NCBI GenBank assembly: GCA_036351775.1
Contig: JAZBPX010000066.1
Location: 1 to 64,000 of the forward strand
DNA: 64,000 nucleotides
Origin: Pacificimonas sp036351775
GTDB lineage: Bacteria; Pseudomonadota; Alphaproteobacteria; Sphingomonadales; Sphingomonadaceae
Direction of reading: 5' to 3'
Positions 35,201 to 43,440 of the stretch are shown here, piece after piece. A model generated the notes under the pieces. That model made no database searches. It saw nothing but the letters and a program-made list of their open reading frames with translations, and had not been told where the DNA came from. Positions within the stretch are counted from its first letter, which is position 1. Each line of letters opens with the position of its first letter. The position numbers and the translations under genes were made by a program.

Positions 35201-35718
35201 AGTCCATGCTGGAGGAGGCGATGCTGACGGCAAAGGCGGAAGAGGCCGGGGTCGACGCACCGCGCGACCGCTTCTCGCCGCAGGTGAACGTCGATGCCGC
35301 CATCCTGATTCCGGAGGACTATGTCCCCGACCTCAACCTCCGCATGTCGCTCTACAAGCGTCTTGGCGACCTGTCGGAGGCCGCAGAGATCGACGGCATG
35401 GCGGCAGAGCTTGTGGACCGCTTCGGAAAGCTGCCAGACGAAGTGAAGAATCTGCTCCAGGTAATTGAAGCCAAGATACATTGCCGGACCGCGAACATCG
35501 AGAAGATCGAAGCCGGAGCCAAGGGCGCGCTCATTAGCTTCCACGGCCGGGAGTTCGCGCGGCCCGAAAAACTGATCGGTTTTGCGCAGAAGAATGCCGG
35601 GGTCGTGAAACTGCGTCCGGACCACAAGATGTTCATCGCCCGCGACTGGCGCAGCCCTCAGCAGCGTCTCACGGGCACCCTCAAGGTTGCCCGCGCCATG
35701 GCCAAGCTCGCTGCATAG
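32254..35718 (+). CDS. mfd: Transcription-repair coupling factor Mfd
   Basis: 1154 aa. In order: UvrB-like D1-D2 domains (~1-350), the RNA-polymerase interaction domain around FMDQLSMMVPGDLVVHQDHGIGRYEGL, the RecG-like translocase with GDVGFGKTEVALRAAFVA and VDEEQRFGV, TATPIPRTLQMAMSG, QLRGRVGRAK and the TRG motif, then the C-terminal D7. It displaces stalled RNA polymerase and recruits UvrA. The ATG at 32254 is preferred over the adjacent TTG at 32251. Confidence 0.97.
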   Translation: MDFERIAGADAPLTLGGCPAGYHPLMLARLTLLQAEKDARTVYIASDDLAAATIAETVGFFDPEIEIIGVPAWDSLPYDRASPSLKIAADRAAGLARLAQPVTAKQLVVTTINAVLQRTLTAERLSSLTARLGAGETVDPEALVSSLIANGFVRTDTVLESGEFAVRGGIVDIFPGGREEALRLDFFGDEIESMRNFDPATQRTTSNAKPFLLRPVSEILLTPDAVANFRRAYVDQFGSAGTTDPLYQAVSDGRRMAGMENWLPLFEDRLGTVLDLLGDGTCIVSAEGVPAAAAQRFEAIEDYYENRIRAQQAEAGSFRPLATNALYLSPDEWADERAGRAVHLATAFSQPAADRVVEMNVGTARDFAPERKAAGGLYAAFAAHAESLRKEGRTVLLAAFTEGARDRLGTQLSEHDFDRWTEIGGFSEAQGLTDRIGLAVLPLEHGFTTDTLAVVSEQDLLGDRLVRRARKKRKTQAFMDQLSMMVPGDLVVHQDHGIGRYEGLTAIEVSGHPHDCVHLTYAGDDKLYVPVENMDVLSRYGAGADTVVLDRMGGANWQARKAKAKERIREIAGELIRTAALRAQRDGKVMQAEAAQLGDFVDRFPYEETDDQLKAVEDTLADLGSGKPVDRLVVGDVGFGKTEVALRAAFVAAMEGEQVAVICPTTLLARQHYRNFSERFDGFPVKIGHLSRLVGPKEQKRVRDGLKDGQVDIVIGTHALLSKSIDFKRLGLVIVDEEQRFGVAHKERLKQLKTDVHMVTLTATPIPRTLQMAMSGMRDMSLIATPPVDRLAVRTYVMPWDPVVMREALLREHYRGGQSFLVTPRVADIPELEEFFREWVPEVKYIVAHGQMSATQVEERMSAFYDHEYDVLVSTSIVESGIDIPSANTMIIHRADMFGMAQLYQLRGRVGRAKTRAYAYMTTPEDKVLAPTAQKRLQVLSSLDSLGAGFQLAAQDLDIRGAGNLLGDEQSGHIKEVGFELYQSMLEEAMLTAKAEEAGVDAPRDRFSPQVNVDAAILIPEDYVPDLNLRMSLYKRLGDLSEAAEIDGMAAELVDRFGKLPDEVKNLLQVIEAKIHCRTANIEKIEAGAKGALISFHGREFARPEKLIGFAQKNAGVVKLRPDHKMFIARDWRSPQQRLTGTLKVARAMAKLAA

Positions 35719-35742
35719 GCGCGGTCTGGGCCTCGCTCGTCG

Positions 35743-36393
35743 TCAGGCTCGCGCAGCCTTCCGCGCCAGCTTCTCCTCGACCTGCGTCACGCCGGCGGCG
35801 ATGGCATCTGGCGTCTGCGCACCGACGAGCATTCCGGCCCGCTCAATCAGGTGGCTCGGAACGCCCGGAATACCCCGCGCCCGGTAATCTTCCGCCTCGG
35901 CCTCGATCCGTTCGATGTCCCTGTCGCTTTCGAACAGTTCGGTCAGCAGGTTCGCATCCAGCCCGGCATCCTGTCCGATCTCGACCAGGGTTTCGACGCG
36001 CCCGATATCTCGGCCTTCACTGAAATAGGCGCGGAAAAGACCTTCGGCGACCTCGTCACCCTTCCCCTGCCCGCTCGCCCAGAGGCTCAGGCGGTGCGCA
36101 TCGACACTGTTCGGCACGCGCTCGATCTGGCTGTAGTCGATGGAAAGCCCAACCCCCTCACCGGCCTCTGCGATCGCGCGCCCGGCACCAGGCTTCAGGC
36201 CCTCGGCCCCGAACTTCATCCGCATCAGCGCGTCGCGTTCCATGCCCTCTTTCGGCAGGCCAGGATGCAGCAGATAGGGGCGCCAGTTCCGCTCGACTGG
36301 CCGCTGCTTCGCGAAGGCATCGACGCCCCGTTTCCCGATCCAGCACCAGGGGCAGACGAAGTCGCTGATGACGTCGATGGTGATGCTGTTCAT
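35743..36393 (-). CDS. DsbA-family oxidoreductase (FrnE-like)
   Basis: 216 aa. A thioredoxin-fold protein with the active-site CPWC at residues 14-17 (DFVCPWCWIGKRG) and a cis-Pro in RGIPGVPSH. There is no signal peptide, so it is cytosolic, as FrnE homologues are. FrnE-type proteins act as thiol oxidoreductases in stress responses. The ATG at 36393 overlaps the stop of the EAL gene (ATGA), so the two are coupled. Confidence 0.9.
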   Translation of the reverse strand: MNSITIDVISDFVCPWCWIGKRGVDAFAKQRPVERNWRPYLLHPGLPKEGMERDALMRMKFGAEGLKPGAGRAIAEAGEGVGLSIDYSQIERVPNSVDAHRLSLWASGQGKGDEVAEGLFRAYFSEGRDIGRVETLVEIGQDAGLDANLLTELFESDRDIERIEAEAEDYRARGIPGVPSHLIERAGMLVGAQTPDAIAAGVTQVEEKLARKAARA

Positions 36394-38474
36394 GCGGTTT
36401 CCTTTGCCAGTTGCGGTCCTGCCCAGTTGGCGATGAAGCCCTCAAGCTCGCTCCCCCGCATGGCCCCTGAACACAGGAAGCCCTGATACCAGTTGCAGCC
36501 CGCCCGGATCAGCAGGTCGAGCTGGTCCTCCGTTTCCACGCCTTCGGCAATTACCGTCATGTCCAGCGAACGCGCCATGTCGATCACACCGCGCACAATC
36601 ACCTTGTCGCGGGTTTCGCCGGTAATGTCGGCGGCGATGCGCTTGTCGATCTTCAGATAATCCAGCGGCAGCGATTTCAGGTAAGCGAGCGAAGAATATC
36701 CCGTGCCGAAATCATCGATCGCCACACTGATCCGGCGGCGCTTCAGCGCGTTCAGCATGGCGGCGGTCGCCTCTAGATTCTCGACGAGACTTCCCTCGGT
36801 TATCTCCAGCGTCAGGCGTTCGGGCGGAAAGCCTGTATCGCCAAGCGCCTCGATCAGGTGCGTCACGAACTCCGGATCATGCATGTCCGCAGCGGTCACG
36901 TTGACCGAAAGGCGAAGGTCCGCCAGCGCTCCCGACCAGGTAGAGGCTTCACCAAAGGCCTGCCGAAGGATCGAGCGCCCGAATTCAAGGCTGAACTCCC
37001 CGCGTTCAGCGGTGCTGAGCAGTGTGTCCGCGGTCAGACGGCCATAGACCGGGTGTTCGAACCGCAGCAGCGCCTCGACGCCAACGATCCGGTTTTCCGC
37101 AACGCTCACCTGCGGCTGATACTCGATGTCGAGCAGGCGATCGCGCGCGGCGGCCCGAACGGATTGCTCCAGGCTGGCGAGGCGCACAGGATCATTGGTT
37201 TCACCCGACAGATACACCTGGAAAGCGTTCGGACCGAGTTCGCGCGCAGACACAAGGGCCGCTCCGGCCGCCTGCAGCAACGCATCGGCCGACGTCATGT
37301 CGGGTTCGGACGCGGCAATGCCGATGCGGCACGACAGGTGAATGGTCCGGCCCTCGATAATAAAGGGCTTCTCGAACAGCTTCGCGGCGAGCTGGGACAG
37401 GAACACCGCCTGGCTCAGCTGGACCTGGCCGAGCAGGATGATCGCGAATTCGGTGCCGCCGATCCGCGCTGCGATCAGGTTCTCAAGGCCTCGTTCCTCG
37501 ATCAATCGGCGCAGTCTGCGCGCGACGGCCTGAAGGAGGAGGTCCGCGACGCCCCGGCCAAAGCTCGCATTGATCTGGTCGAACCGGGAAACACCGATCA
37601 GTATCGCGGTCGCCCCGGTTTCGGGATCGCGGTCTTCAGCCAGCACCTCGTCAAGGCGTACGCGGGCGTTTGCCAACGTGGCAAGGCCCGTCAGCGTATC
37701 GAAATGGGCAGACAGCCGCCGCTGCGTCGCCGTCCGCAGCACATCCTCGACAACCCCGGTCAGACCGGTGAGGCGGTTCTTCGCGTCGAATATCGGCTGC
37801 ACATGGTGAATCAGCCGCACGATCCGGTCGAACAACGAAACGGAATGGTCGACCGACCCGCTGACTTCGCCCTCGATCAGGCCCCGCAGTGCTTTCCGCA
37901 CGCGGCGCAGCTCATCGAGGTCCAGCATTCGGGCAAGGGAACGCAGCGCGCCGCGCCGGGCGCTGTCGCCCCTGCCAAGCAGCACGGCGAGATCGTCGTT
38001 GATACGAACCGTCGCATCGCCCAGGTCCCAGTACCAGCGCGGCGATGCCTCAAGGTCGTCCTGCGCCTGCGCCAGCGCGGCTTCTGTACCGCTCGCCCGC
38101 ATCCGTTCGATCATGCGTTCGGCAAAGCGGATCGCGGTTTGAAGCTGCTCGCCGCCAAAGGGGCTGACGAGATAATGGGTCGCGCCGGCCTCAAAAACGC
38201 GGTCCATGCTGGCCGCGTCCTTGCGTGACAGCAGGACCAGAAGTGCGCCGCGGCGATCCATCACGCGGGCATTCAGGCTGGTCGCCAGCCTCAGGCCTTC
38301 TTCGAAAGCGCCGCGCGCATCGACGATGGCAATGAAGGCCGAGGCGGACCGGTAGGCACGCCCCACGTCGTCCTTGGCTGTGGCGGTAACAATCGCCCGG
38401 CCAGCCGCACCCAGTGCAGCCGCCAGCTCTCGCTCATAACGGACCGAGACGAGCAGGATCGGCGCGTTCCTCAT
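36390..38474 (-). CDS. EAL-domain c-di-GMP phosphodiesterase with degenerate GGDEF
   Basis: 694 aa, no transmembrane segments seen. Residues ~1-125 look like a receiver domain but without a clear phospho-Asp. A PAS-like segment (RWYWDLGDATVRINDDLAVLLGR) follows. The GGDEF domain (~270-420) reads RIGGTEFAIILL, so its active-site motif is altered (GGTEF) and cyclase activity is doubtful. The EAL domain (~440-690) is intact: VGVEALLRFEHP, EITEGSL, DDFGTGYSSLAYLKSLPLDYLKIDKR and EGVETEDQ. It most probably degrades cyclic di-GMP. Confidence 0.9.
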   Translation of the reverse strand: MRNAPILLVSVRYERELAAALGAAGRAIVTATAKDDVGRAYRSASAFIAIVDARGAFEEGLRLATSLNARVMDRRGALLVLLSRKDAASMDRVFEAGATHYLVSPFGGEQLQTAIRFAERMIERMRASGTEAALAQAQDDLEASPRWYWDLGDATVRINDDLAVLLGRGDSARRGALRSLARMLDLDELRRVRKALRGLIEGEVSGSVDHSVSLFDRIVRLIHHVQPIFDAKNRLTGLTGVVEDVLRTATQRRLSAHFDTLTGLATLANARVRLDEVLAEDRDPETGATAILIGVSRFDQINASFGRGVADLLLQAVARRLRRLIEERGLENLIAARIGGTEFAIILLGQVQLSQAVFLSQLAAKLFEKPFIIEGRTIHLSCRIGIAASEPDMTSADALLQAAGAALVSARELGPNAFQVYLSGETNDPVRLASLEQSVRAAARDRLLDIEYQPQVSVAENRIVGVEALLRFEHPVYGRLTADTLLSTAERGEFSLEFGRSILRQAFGEASTWSGALADLRLSVNVTAADMHDPEFVTHLIEALGDTGFPPERLTLEITEGSLVENLEATAAMLNALKRRRISVAIDDFGTGYSSLAYLKSLPLDYLKIDKRIAADITGETRDKVIVRGVIDMARSLDMTVIAEGVETEDQLDLLIRAGCNWYQGFLCSGAMRGSELEGFIANWAGPQLAKETA

Positions 38475-38625
38475 CCTGTCAAACCTGCTTCACGCCCAAT
38501 CATGGAAAGATGCTAGCATATCGCCATCGGCGATGGCCACGCACGACGTCAATACTGCCGGTACCTGTCGACCGGCCGCGTTCCGGCCTATTGTGCGGCC
38601 GCTTGTCGTCGGATACGGCATTGGC

Positions 38626-39636
38626 ATGTCCGGAGGTGCCTTTGAACCGCTGATCGATGGCTTCGGCCGGACGATCACCTATCTGCGGATTTCCGTTACG
38701 GACCGCTGCGATTTCCGCTGCACCTACTGCATGGCGGAGGACATGACCTTCCTCCCGCGGCGGGAAGTCTTGAGCTTCGAGGAGATCGAGACGATCGCAG
38801 CCGCTTTCGTGGCGCGAGGCGTGCGAAAAATCCGCCTGACGGGCGGGGAGCCTTTGGTCCGTCGCGACATTGCCGGGCTGGTAGGCCGTTTGGGCGCATT
38901 GAAAGGTCGGGGCCTTTCCGAACTCACGCTGACCACCAACGGCAACCAGCTGCCAAAGCACGCCAAGGCGCTCTACGACGCCGGTGTGCGCCGGGTGAAT
39001 GTAAGCCTCGATACCCTTGATCCGCAGCGATTTTCCGAGATCACGCGCTGGGGCAGTTTACCGCGCGTACTGGCAGGTATCGACGCCGCGGCGGAGGCCG
39101 GTCTGGCCGTCAAGCTGAACGCGGTCGCCCTGAAGGGCACGAACGAGGATAGCGCGGGCGACATGGTCCGCTTCGCCCATGAACGCGGGCATAGCATTAC
39201 CTTTATCGAGACCATGCCCATGGGCGACACGGGCCGCGATCGTGCCGACGATTACCTGCCGCTGTCGGTGGTTCGCGAGGGTCTGCACGAGGAGTTCGGG
39301 CTGACGCCGCTGGCAAAAACGACCGGCGGCCCGGCGCGCTACTACCGCAGTGACAAAACGGGCGGTGAGATCGGCTTCATCACGCCGCTGACCGAGAATT
39401 TCTGTGCAGGCTGCAACCGGGTTCGCCTGACCGCCAAGGGTCAGCTGTTCATGTGCCTTGGCCAGGGCGACCATGTCGACCTGCGCGCTGCCGTGCGGGA
39501 GGATTCAACAGGCACCCTTCTCGCCCAGCGGATCGACGAGGCGATGGCCCGCAAGCCCAAGGCGCACGACTTCGCCATCGAGCGCGGCGCGCGCAACATC
39601 AGTGTCGAGCGCCATATGAGCGTGACCGGCGGCTAA
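38626..39636 (+). CDS. moaA: GTP 3',8-cyclase
   Basis: 336 aa. The radical-SAM cluster motif is CDFRCTYC (CxxxCxxC). The C-terminal cluster cysteines are in NFCAGCNRVRLTAKGQLFMCLGQ, and the protein ends in GG, as MoaA requires. It catalyses the first step of molybdenum cofactor synthesis. The start at 38626 (MSGGAFEPLIDGFGR...) is chosen; the in-frame 38533 start adds an unlikely 31 residues. nadK follows 5 nt after the stop. Confidence 0.95.
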   Translation: MSGGAFEPLIDGFGRTITYLRISVTDRCDFRCTYCMAEDMTFLPRREVLSFEEIETIAAAFVARGVRKIRLTGGEPLVRRDIAGLVGRLGALKGRGLSELTLTTNGNQLPKHAKALYDAGVRRVNVSLDTLDPQRFSEITRWGSLPRVLAGIDAAAEAGLAVKLNAVALKGTNEDSAGDMVRFAHERGHSITFIETMPMGDTGRDRADDYLPLSVVREGLHEEFGLTPLAKTTGGPARYYRSDKTGGEIGFITPLTENFCAGCNRVRLTAKGQLFMCLGQGDHVDLRAAVREDSTGTLLAQRIDEAMARKPKAHDFAIERGARNISVERHMSVTGG

Positions 39637-39641
39637 GGGCG

Positions 39642-40406
39642 ATGAAGCTTGCGCTTTCCGCGTCCAATGCGCCGTCCGCTCAGGATGCGCGCCGCCTTCT
39701 TGAGGAGGTCGCTGACTGGGTGCCGCCCCGTGACGCCGATGTCGTGGTCGCCCTTGGCGGTGATGGTTTCCTGCTGCAAACCCTGCACGACATGCTGGGC
39801 GGCCCGGAAACCAGGCCTGTCTTCGGCATGAACCGGGGAACCGTCGGCTTCCTTATGAACGAGTTTCGCGAGGGCGGGCTCGTCGATCGCATTGCCTCTG
39901 CAAAACGGTTCAAGCTGAACCCCCTGGTGATGGAGGCGCTCACCCTCTCCGGCGAGCGCCAGGTTTACCCGGCCATCAACGAAGTGTCGCTGCTGAGAGA
40001 GACACGCCAGACAGCAAAGATCGAGATCGAGATCGACGGCCGCGTCCGCATGGAACAGCTTGTCTGCGACGGTGTGCTGGTTTCCACGCCTGCCGGATCC
40101 ACCGCTTACAATCTCTCGGCCAACGGCCCCATCCTGCCGCTCGGCAGTGATCTCCTCGCGCTGACGCCCATCAGCCCCTTCCGGCCCCGCCGCTGGCGCG
40201 GGGCCATCCTTCCGGCAAAATCGCAGATCGAGTTCAGGATGTTAGAGGCGGGCAAGCGGCCCGTCTCCGCCGTCGCCGACCAGCGAGAGGTTCGCGACGT
40301 CGCCTCTGTCAAGGTATCGACGGACAGGACCGTGACGCTGGAGCTGCTGTTCGACCCCGAATACGCGCTCGACGACCGGATCGTGATGGAACAGTTCCTG
40401 TCCTGA
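39642..40406 (+). CDS. nadK: NAD kinase
   Basis: 254 aa. The family motif is VVALGGDGFLLQTLH (GGDG, ~37-40), followed by NRGTVGFLMNEF and VSTPAGSTAYNLSANGPILP. It phosphorylates NAD to NADP with ATP or polyphosphate. The start at 39642 gives the standard N-terminus; it is co-directional with and 5 nt from moaA. A strong intrinsic terminator follows the stop. Confidence 0.95.
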   Translation: MKLALSASNAPSAQDARRLLEEVADWVPPRDADVVVALGGDGFLLQTLHDMLGGPETRPVFGMNRGTVGFLMNEFREGGLVDRIASAKRFKLNPLVMEALTLSGERQVYPAINEVSLLRETRQTAKIEIEIDGRVRMEQLVCDGVLVSTPAGSTAYNLSANGPILPLGSDLLALTPISPFRPRRWRGAILPAKSQIEFRMLEAGKRPVSAVADQREVRDVASVKVSTDRTVTLELLFDPEYALDDRIVMEQFLS

Positions 40407-40448
40407 TCCGGCGGGGAGGCGCTTCGCCGCGCCGGACTTTTCTTTCCG
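40407..40448 (+). terminator. Intrinsic terminator after nadK
   Basis: TCCGGCG and CGCCGGA form a perfect 7-bp stem (with an inner GGCG/CGCC stem in the loop), followed by CTTTTCTTTCC. It directly follows the nadK stop codon. Confidence 0.8.
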
Positions 40449-40502
40449 CCTTAGGCCTTGGCACCCGGCAGAGGGGTTGATATAGGCCCGCGACCTTGGT
40501 GA

Positions 40503-40577
40503 TCCCCGGTAGCTCAGCGGTAGAGCAATCGACTGTTAATCGATCGGTCGTCTGTTCGAATCAGACCCGGGGAGCCA
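40503..40577 (+). tRNA. tRNA-Asn (GUU)
   Basis: Standard cloverleaf: acceptor TCCCCGG/CCGGGGA, D-arm GCTCAGCGGTAGAGC, anticodon loop CTGTTAA with GTT, T-arm with GTTCGAATC, and CCA encoded. 75 nt. Confidence 0.97.
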
Positions 40578-40660
40578 TCCTTCCTTTCTATAACGAGGCG
40601 CCGGCGACCTTGACCGCGCCCACGGCCGCCAACCGGCGTTTCCGCCTCGTGAAGGCCACG

Positions 40661-40675
40661 TTAACCTTAAGCTAA
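40661..40675 (+). promoter_or_regulatory. Possible CtrA site upstream of the chemotaxis receptor
   Basis: TTAACCTTAAGCTAA matches the alphaproteobacterial CtrA consensus TTAA-N7-TTAA with one mismatch (second half CTAA). It lies ~75 bp before the receptor start, where flagellar and chemotaxis genes are often CtrA-controlled. Only sequence resemblance supports it. Confidence 0.4.
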
Positions 40676-40748
40676 ACCCTCGCCACTATCGCCTGCCCCT
40701 AGGGATCGCCCATCGCTGTCGGTGGCGGCCAGATCGGGGTTGAACGGC

Positions 40749-42884
40749 ATGACGGTGTTTCAGGGAATGCGGACGCGGGGCCCGTCCGCGGGACGGGGCT
40801 TTCTGGCCCGGATTGATGCGAGAACGCAGAACTGGCCCATGGGGCGCAAACTTACGGCGATCATCGGCCTGTTTGCTGGCTTCCTGATTGCCAGCTCGCT
40901 GATCCTTGTCCTCGCCATGATCCGCACCGGCGGTGCCCTGGATGATGTGCGCGACATGGCCGGAGTCAGCCGCTCCCTTGGCGAAGTCAGTGCCGTGGTC
41001 GCGCAGACGCAGGGCCACGCGAAGGATTACCTCATCGCGCCCAGCGAGGACCTCGCAGAAGAAGTCCGCAGCGAAATCGCGGAATCGCAAACGCGGATTG
41101 CCGAACTCACCCGGCAAGTCGCCGATGAGACCATCACGGTGGAGCTTGCCGAACTTTCCGGTATCCTAGAGCGTCAGGAGCGCTTTTTTGACATCATCAA
41201 CCGCGCGCAGGTGCGGATTTCCGAAGAAATCGACCCCGTGCTGGACAGGATCGGTCCGGAAATCGGCCAGCGTCTCGCGACCATCGTCGATCAGTCTTAT
41301 GCCAGCGGAAACTACCGCACCTCCTACCGCGCAGCGCAGGCGCTGGAGCATTATTCGCAGGCGCGGATCAACGTGAACCGGTTCCGGTCGAGCGGCGATG
41401 CAGAGGCGGTCGAGGCTGCCAAGCAGAATCTGCTCGACCTCGAAGACGCCTTGAACGGGGTTTTCGACAGCGCTTCCGATGCCGCCCTGATCGCCGAAGC
41501 CGATCTCGTCATCGAAAACGTTGTTGAATATGAACAGGCCTTCGCGTCGCTCGCGGCTGTTTCGGCAGAGCGGGCAACAGCCGTCACGGGCATGATCGAC
41601 CGCATCGGGCCGGATTTCGAGCGCCGATCCTCCGCCACCATGATGCACGCGGCCAACGGTCTTGATGACGCCACCGCCCAAGCCTTCGATAACATGCGCC
41701 TGACGCTGTTTGCGCTTGTGGCGATTGCCTTCCTGTGTGCCGGCGTTGCCGTGATCGGCCATTACGGTGCCCGCCGCCTGATCGGCGAACCGATCCTGGG
41801 CCTCGCCGCGACCATGATGGCGCTCGCAAAAGGAGACCAGGGCGTTCAGATCGAGAACACCGACCGGCGGGACGAAATTGGCGAGATGACCCGCGCCGTC
41901 GTGGTCTTCGAAGCCAATGCGCGCGAAATCGAGGAACAGCGCCGCGCTGCCCTCGCCGCCGAAAAGCGTGAGCGCGAGAATGAGGAGCGCCGCCACCGCG
42001 AACGCCTTGAGCAGAAGGAGGCGGCAGAGCGTGAGAAAAACCGGGCCCTCGAGGCGCTTGCCGACGAGTTCGAGACGAACGTACAGGCCGTCGCTGCAGC
42101 CATCAGTTCGGCGGCCAACCAGATCGAACTCGGCTCTCAGCAGGTCGTGAAAGCCGCGAAGGAGAATGCGGTCGTCACCGCCGACGTCGCCGCGACGGCG
42201 GAACAGTCCAGCCAGAACGCGCTCGCTGTTGCGAACGCCACCGAGGAAATGGCGCGCTCGATTGCTGAGGTCTCGGCGCAGGTGCTAGAATCTTCCGCGA
42301 AGTCGCAGGATGCCGCCGACCTTGCCAAGTCGACGGACCGCATCGTCAACGGCCTTGCCGACGATGCGAGCACAATCAGCGAAGTCGTCGACCTCATCAA
42401 CTCCATCGCCGAGCAGACCAATCTCCTCGCCCTGAACGCAACCATCGAGGCGGCCCGTGCAGGGGATGCGGGGCGCGGATTTGCGGTCGTGGCGGGCGAG
42501 ATCAAGGCGCTTGCAAGTCAGACCAGCAAGGCCACGCTCCAGATCGGGGAACGGGTATCCGGCATCCAGACCGTTTCCGGCGACGCGGTGTCGGCTATCG
42601 AAACCATAGGGCAATCCGTGGGCGACATTGACGAGATCGCGGCCACCGTGGCTTCTGCCGTCGAGCAGCAGTCCGCGACGACCAGCGAAATCGCCATGAA
42701 CACCCAGCAGGCGGCGGGTGCCTCTGAAACGGTCTCGCGCAACATCTCCCGGGTTCGCGACGGGATCGAGGAAACCGGCGTCGCTGCCGAACAGGCGCTC
42801 GCCGCCGCGGCAGAGCTGACCCGTCAGGCCGCAGAGCTGCAGACGAAGGCCAATGCCTTCCTAAAACGTGTCCGGGCCGCCTGA
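40749..42884 (+). CDS. Methyl-accepting chemotaxis protein
   Basis: 711 aa. One transmembrane helix at ~31-53 (KLTAIIGLFAGFLIASSLILVLAM), a ~265-residue helical periplasmic sensor domain, a second helix (~315-337), a HAMP domain (PILGLAATMMALAKGDQGVQIENTDRRDEIGEM), and the cytoplasmic signalling region. The CheA/CheW-binding hairpin is EQTNLLALNATIEAARAGDAGRGFAVVAGEI. The start at 40749 (ATG) is preferred over a GTG at 40722. No C-terminal NWETF-type CheR tether is seen. Confidence 0.93.
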   Translation: MTVFQGMRTRGPSAGRGFLARIDARTQNWPMGRKLTAIIGLFAGFLIASSLILVLAMIRTGGALDDVRDMAGVSRSLGEVSAVVAQTQGHAKDYLIAPSEDLAEEVRSEIAESQTRIAELTRQVADETITVELAELSGILERQERFFDIINRAQVRISEEIDPVLDRIGPEIGQRLATIVDQSYASGNYRTSYRAAQALEHYSQARINVNRFRSSGDAEAVEAAKQNLLDLEDALNGVFDSASDAALIAEADLVIENVVEYEQAFASLAAVSAERATAVTGMIDRIGPDFERRSSATMMHAANGLDDATAQAFDNMRLTLFALVAIAFLCAGVAVIGHYGARRLIGEPILGLAATMMALAKGDQGVQIENTDRRDEIGEMTRAVVVFEANAREIEEQRRAALAAEKRERENEERRHRERLEQKEAAEREKNRALEALADEFETNVQAVAAAISSAANQIELGSQQVVKAAKENAVVTADVAATAEQSSQNALAVANATEEMARSIAEVSAQVLESSAKSQDAADLAKSTDRIVNGLADDASTISEVVDLINSIAEQTNLLALNATIEAARAGDAGRGFAVVAGEIKALASQTSKATLQIGERVSGIQTVSGDAVSAIETIGQSVGDIDEIAATVASAVEQQSATTSEIAMNTQQAAGASETVSRNISRVRDGIEETGVAAEQALAAAAELTRQAAELQTKANAFLKRVRAA

Positions 42885-42913
42885 CCAACCACTCTGAGAA
42901 GGCCTGCCCAAAC

Positions 42914-42956
42914 GAAAAAAGCCCGGCCCCTCGGTTTCGAGAGGCCGGGCTTTTTG
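42914..42956. terminator. Bidirectional intrinsic terminator
   Basis: GCCCGGCC pairs with GGCCGGGC across a short loop, with an A-tract before it and TTTTT after it. It separates the chemotaxis receptor from the convergent TonB-domain gene and works in either direction. Confidence 0.9.
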
Positions 42957-42978
42957 TGCGCCGCGATACTCCGGACGG

Positions 42979-43323
42979 CTAGTCGTCGATCCGGAAGACC
43001 ACCGGAATTTCGACGATCTGCGGCCTGCCGTCAGGCGTTGCGAGAACCCGCCCGGCCCGTGTCGGCATCCGCAGCGCTTCCCGATCGAGGATCGGCGAGC
43101 CGCTACCCTCGACGATCTCGACATTCGTAACCATACCGTCGGAACCGACAAACACGCGGATACGCGCCGTCCCCTGATCGCCGCGCTTTATGGCGCTGCG
43201 CGGGTAAGACTGTTCCGACTGGATGGTGCGAACGACGTCCTTCTGCCAGTCGCCGGACGCGAAGACCGGCGCGGACAGGAAGGTCAGGCCGGCTAGCAGA
43301 CCGGCAGCAACACTTGATCTCAT
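42979..43323 (-). CDS. TonB C-terminal domain protein, exported
   Basis: 114 aa. A signal peptide (~1-23, ending VFASG) is followed by a single TonB_C domain: YPRSAIKRGDQGTARIRVFVGSDGMVTNVEIVEGSGSPILDREAL. It has no N-terminal membrane anchor beyond the signal peptide and no Pro-rich spacer, so it cannot act as a classical energy-transducing TonB. Such free TonB_C domains may form part of an envelope complex. Confidence 0.87.
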   Translation of the reverse strand: MRSSVAAGLLAGLTFLSAPVFASGDWQKDVVRTIQSEQSYPRSAIKRGDQGTARIRVFVGSDGMVTNVEIVEGSGSPILDREALRMPTRAGRVLATPDGRPQIVEIPVVFRIDD

Positions 43324-43440
43324 TGAAAACCCCGTAGACTTTACTGGGCACAGCTTCGTCTGGCCCCCGCAAGTGGTCTACGGCGTTTTGGTAAAGGAAC
43401 GATTAGCCTTAACGGCCAGCGGCAGCCCTAAGCCAAGCTT

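Noticed and set aside
41166..41996. ORF antisense to the chemotaxis receptor gene
   Set aside because: No recognisable domain and no RBS; the receptor on the other strand is well supported.
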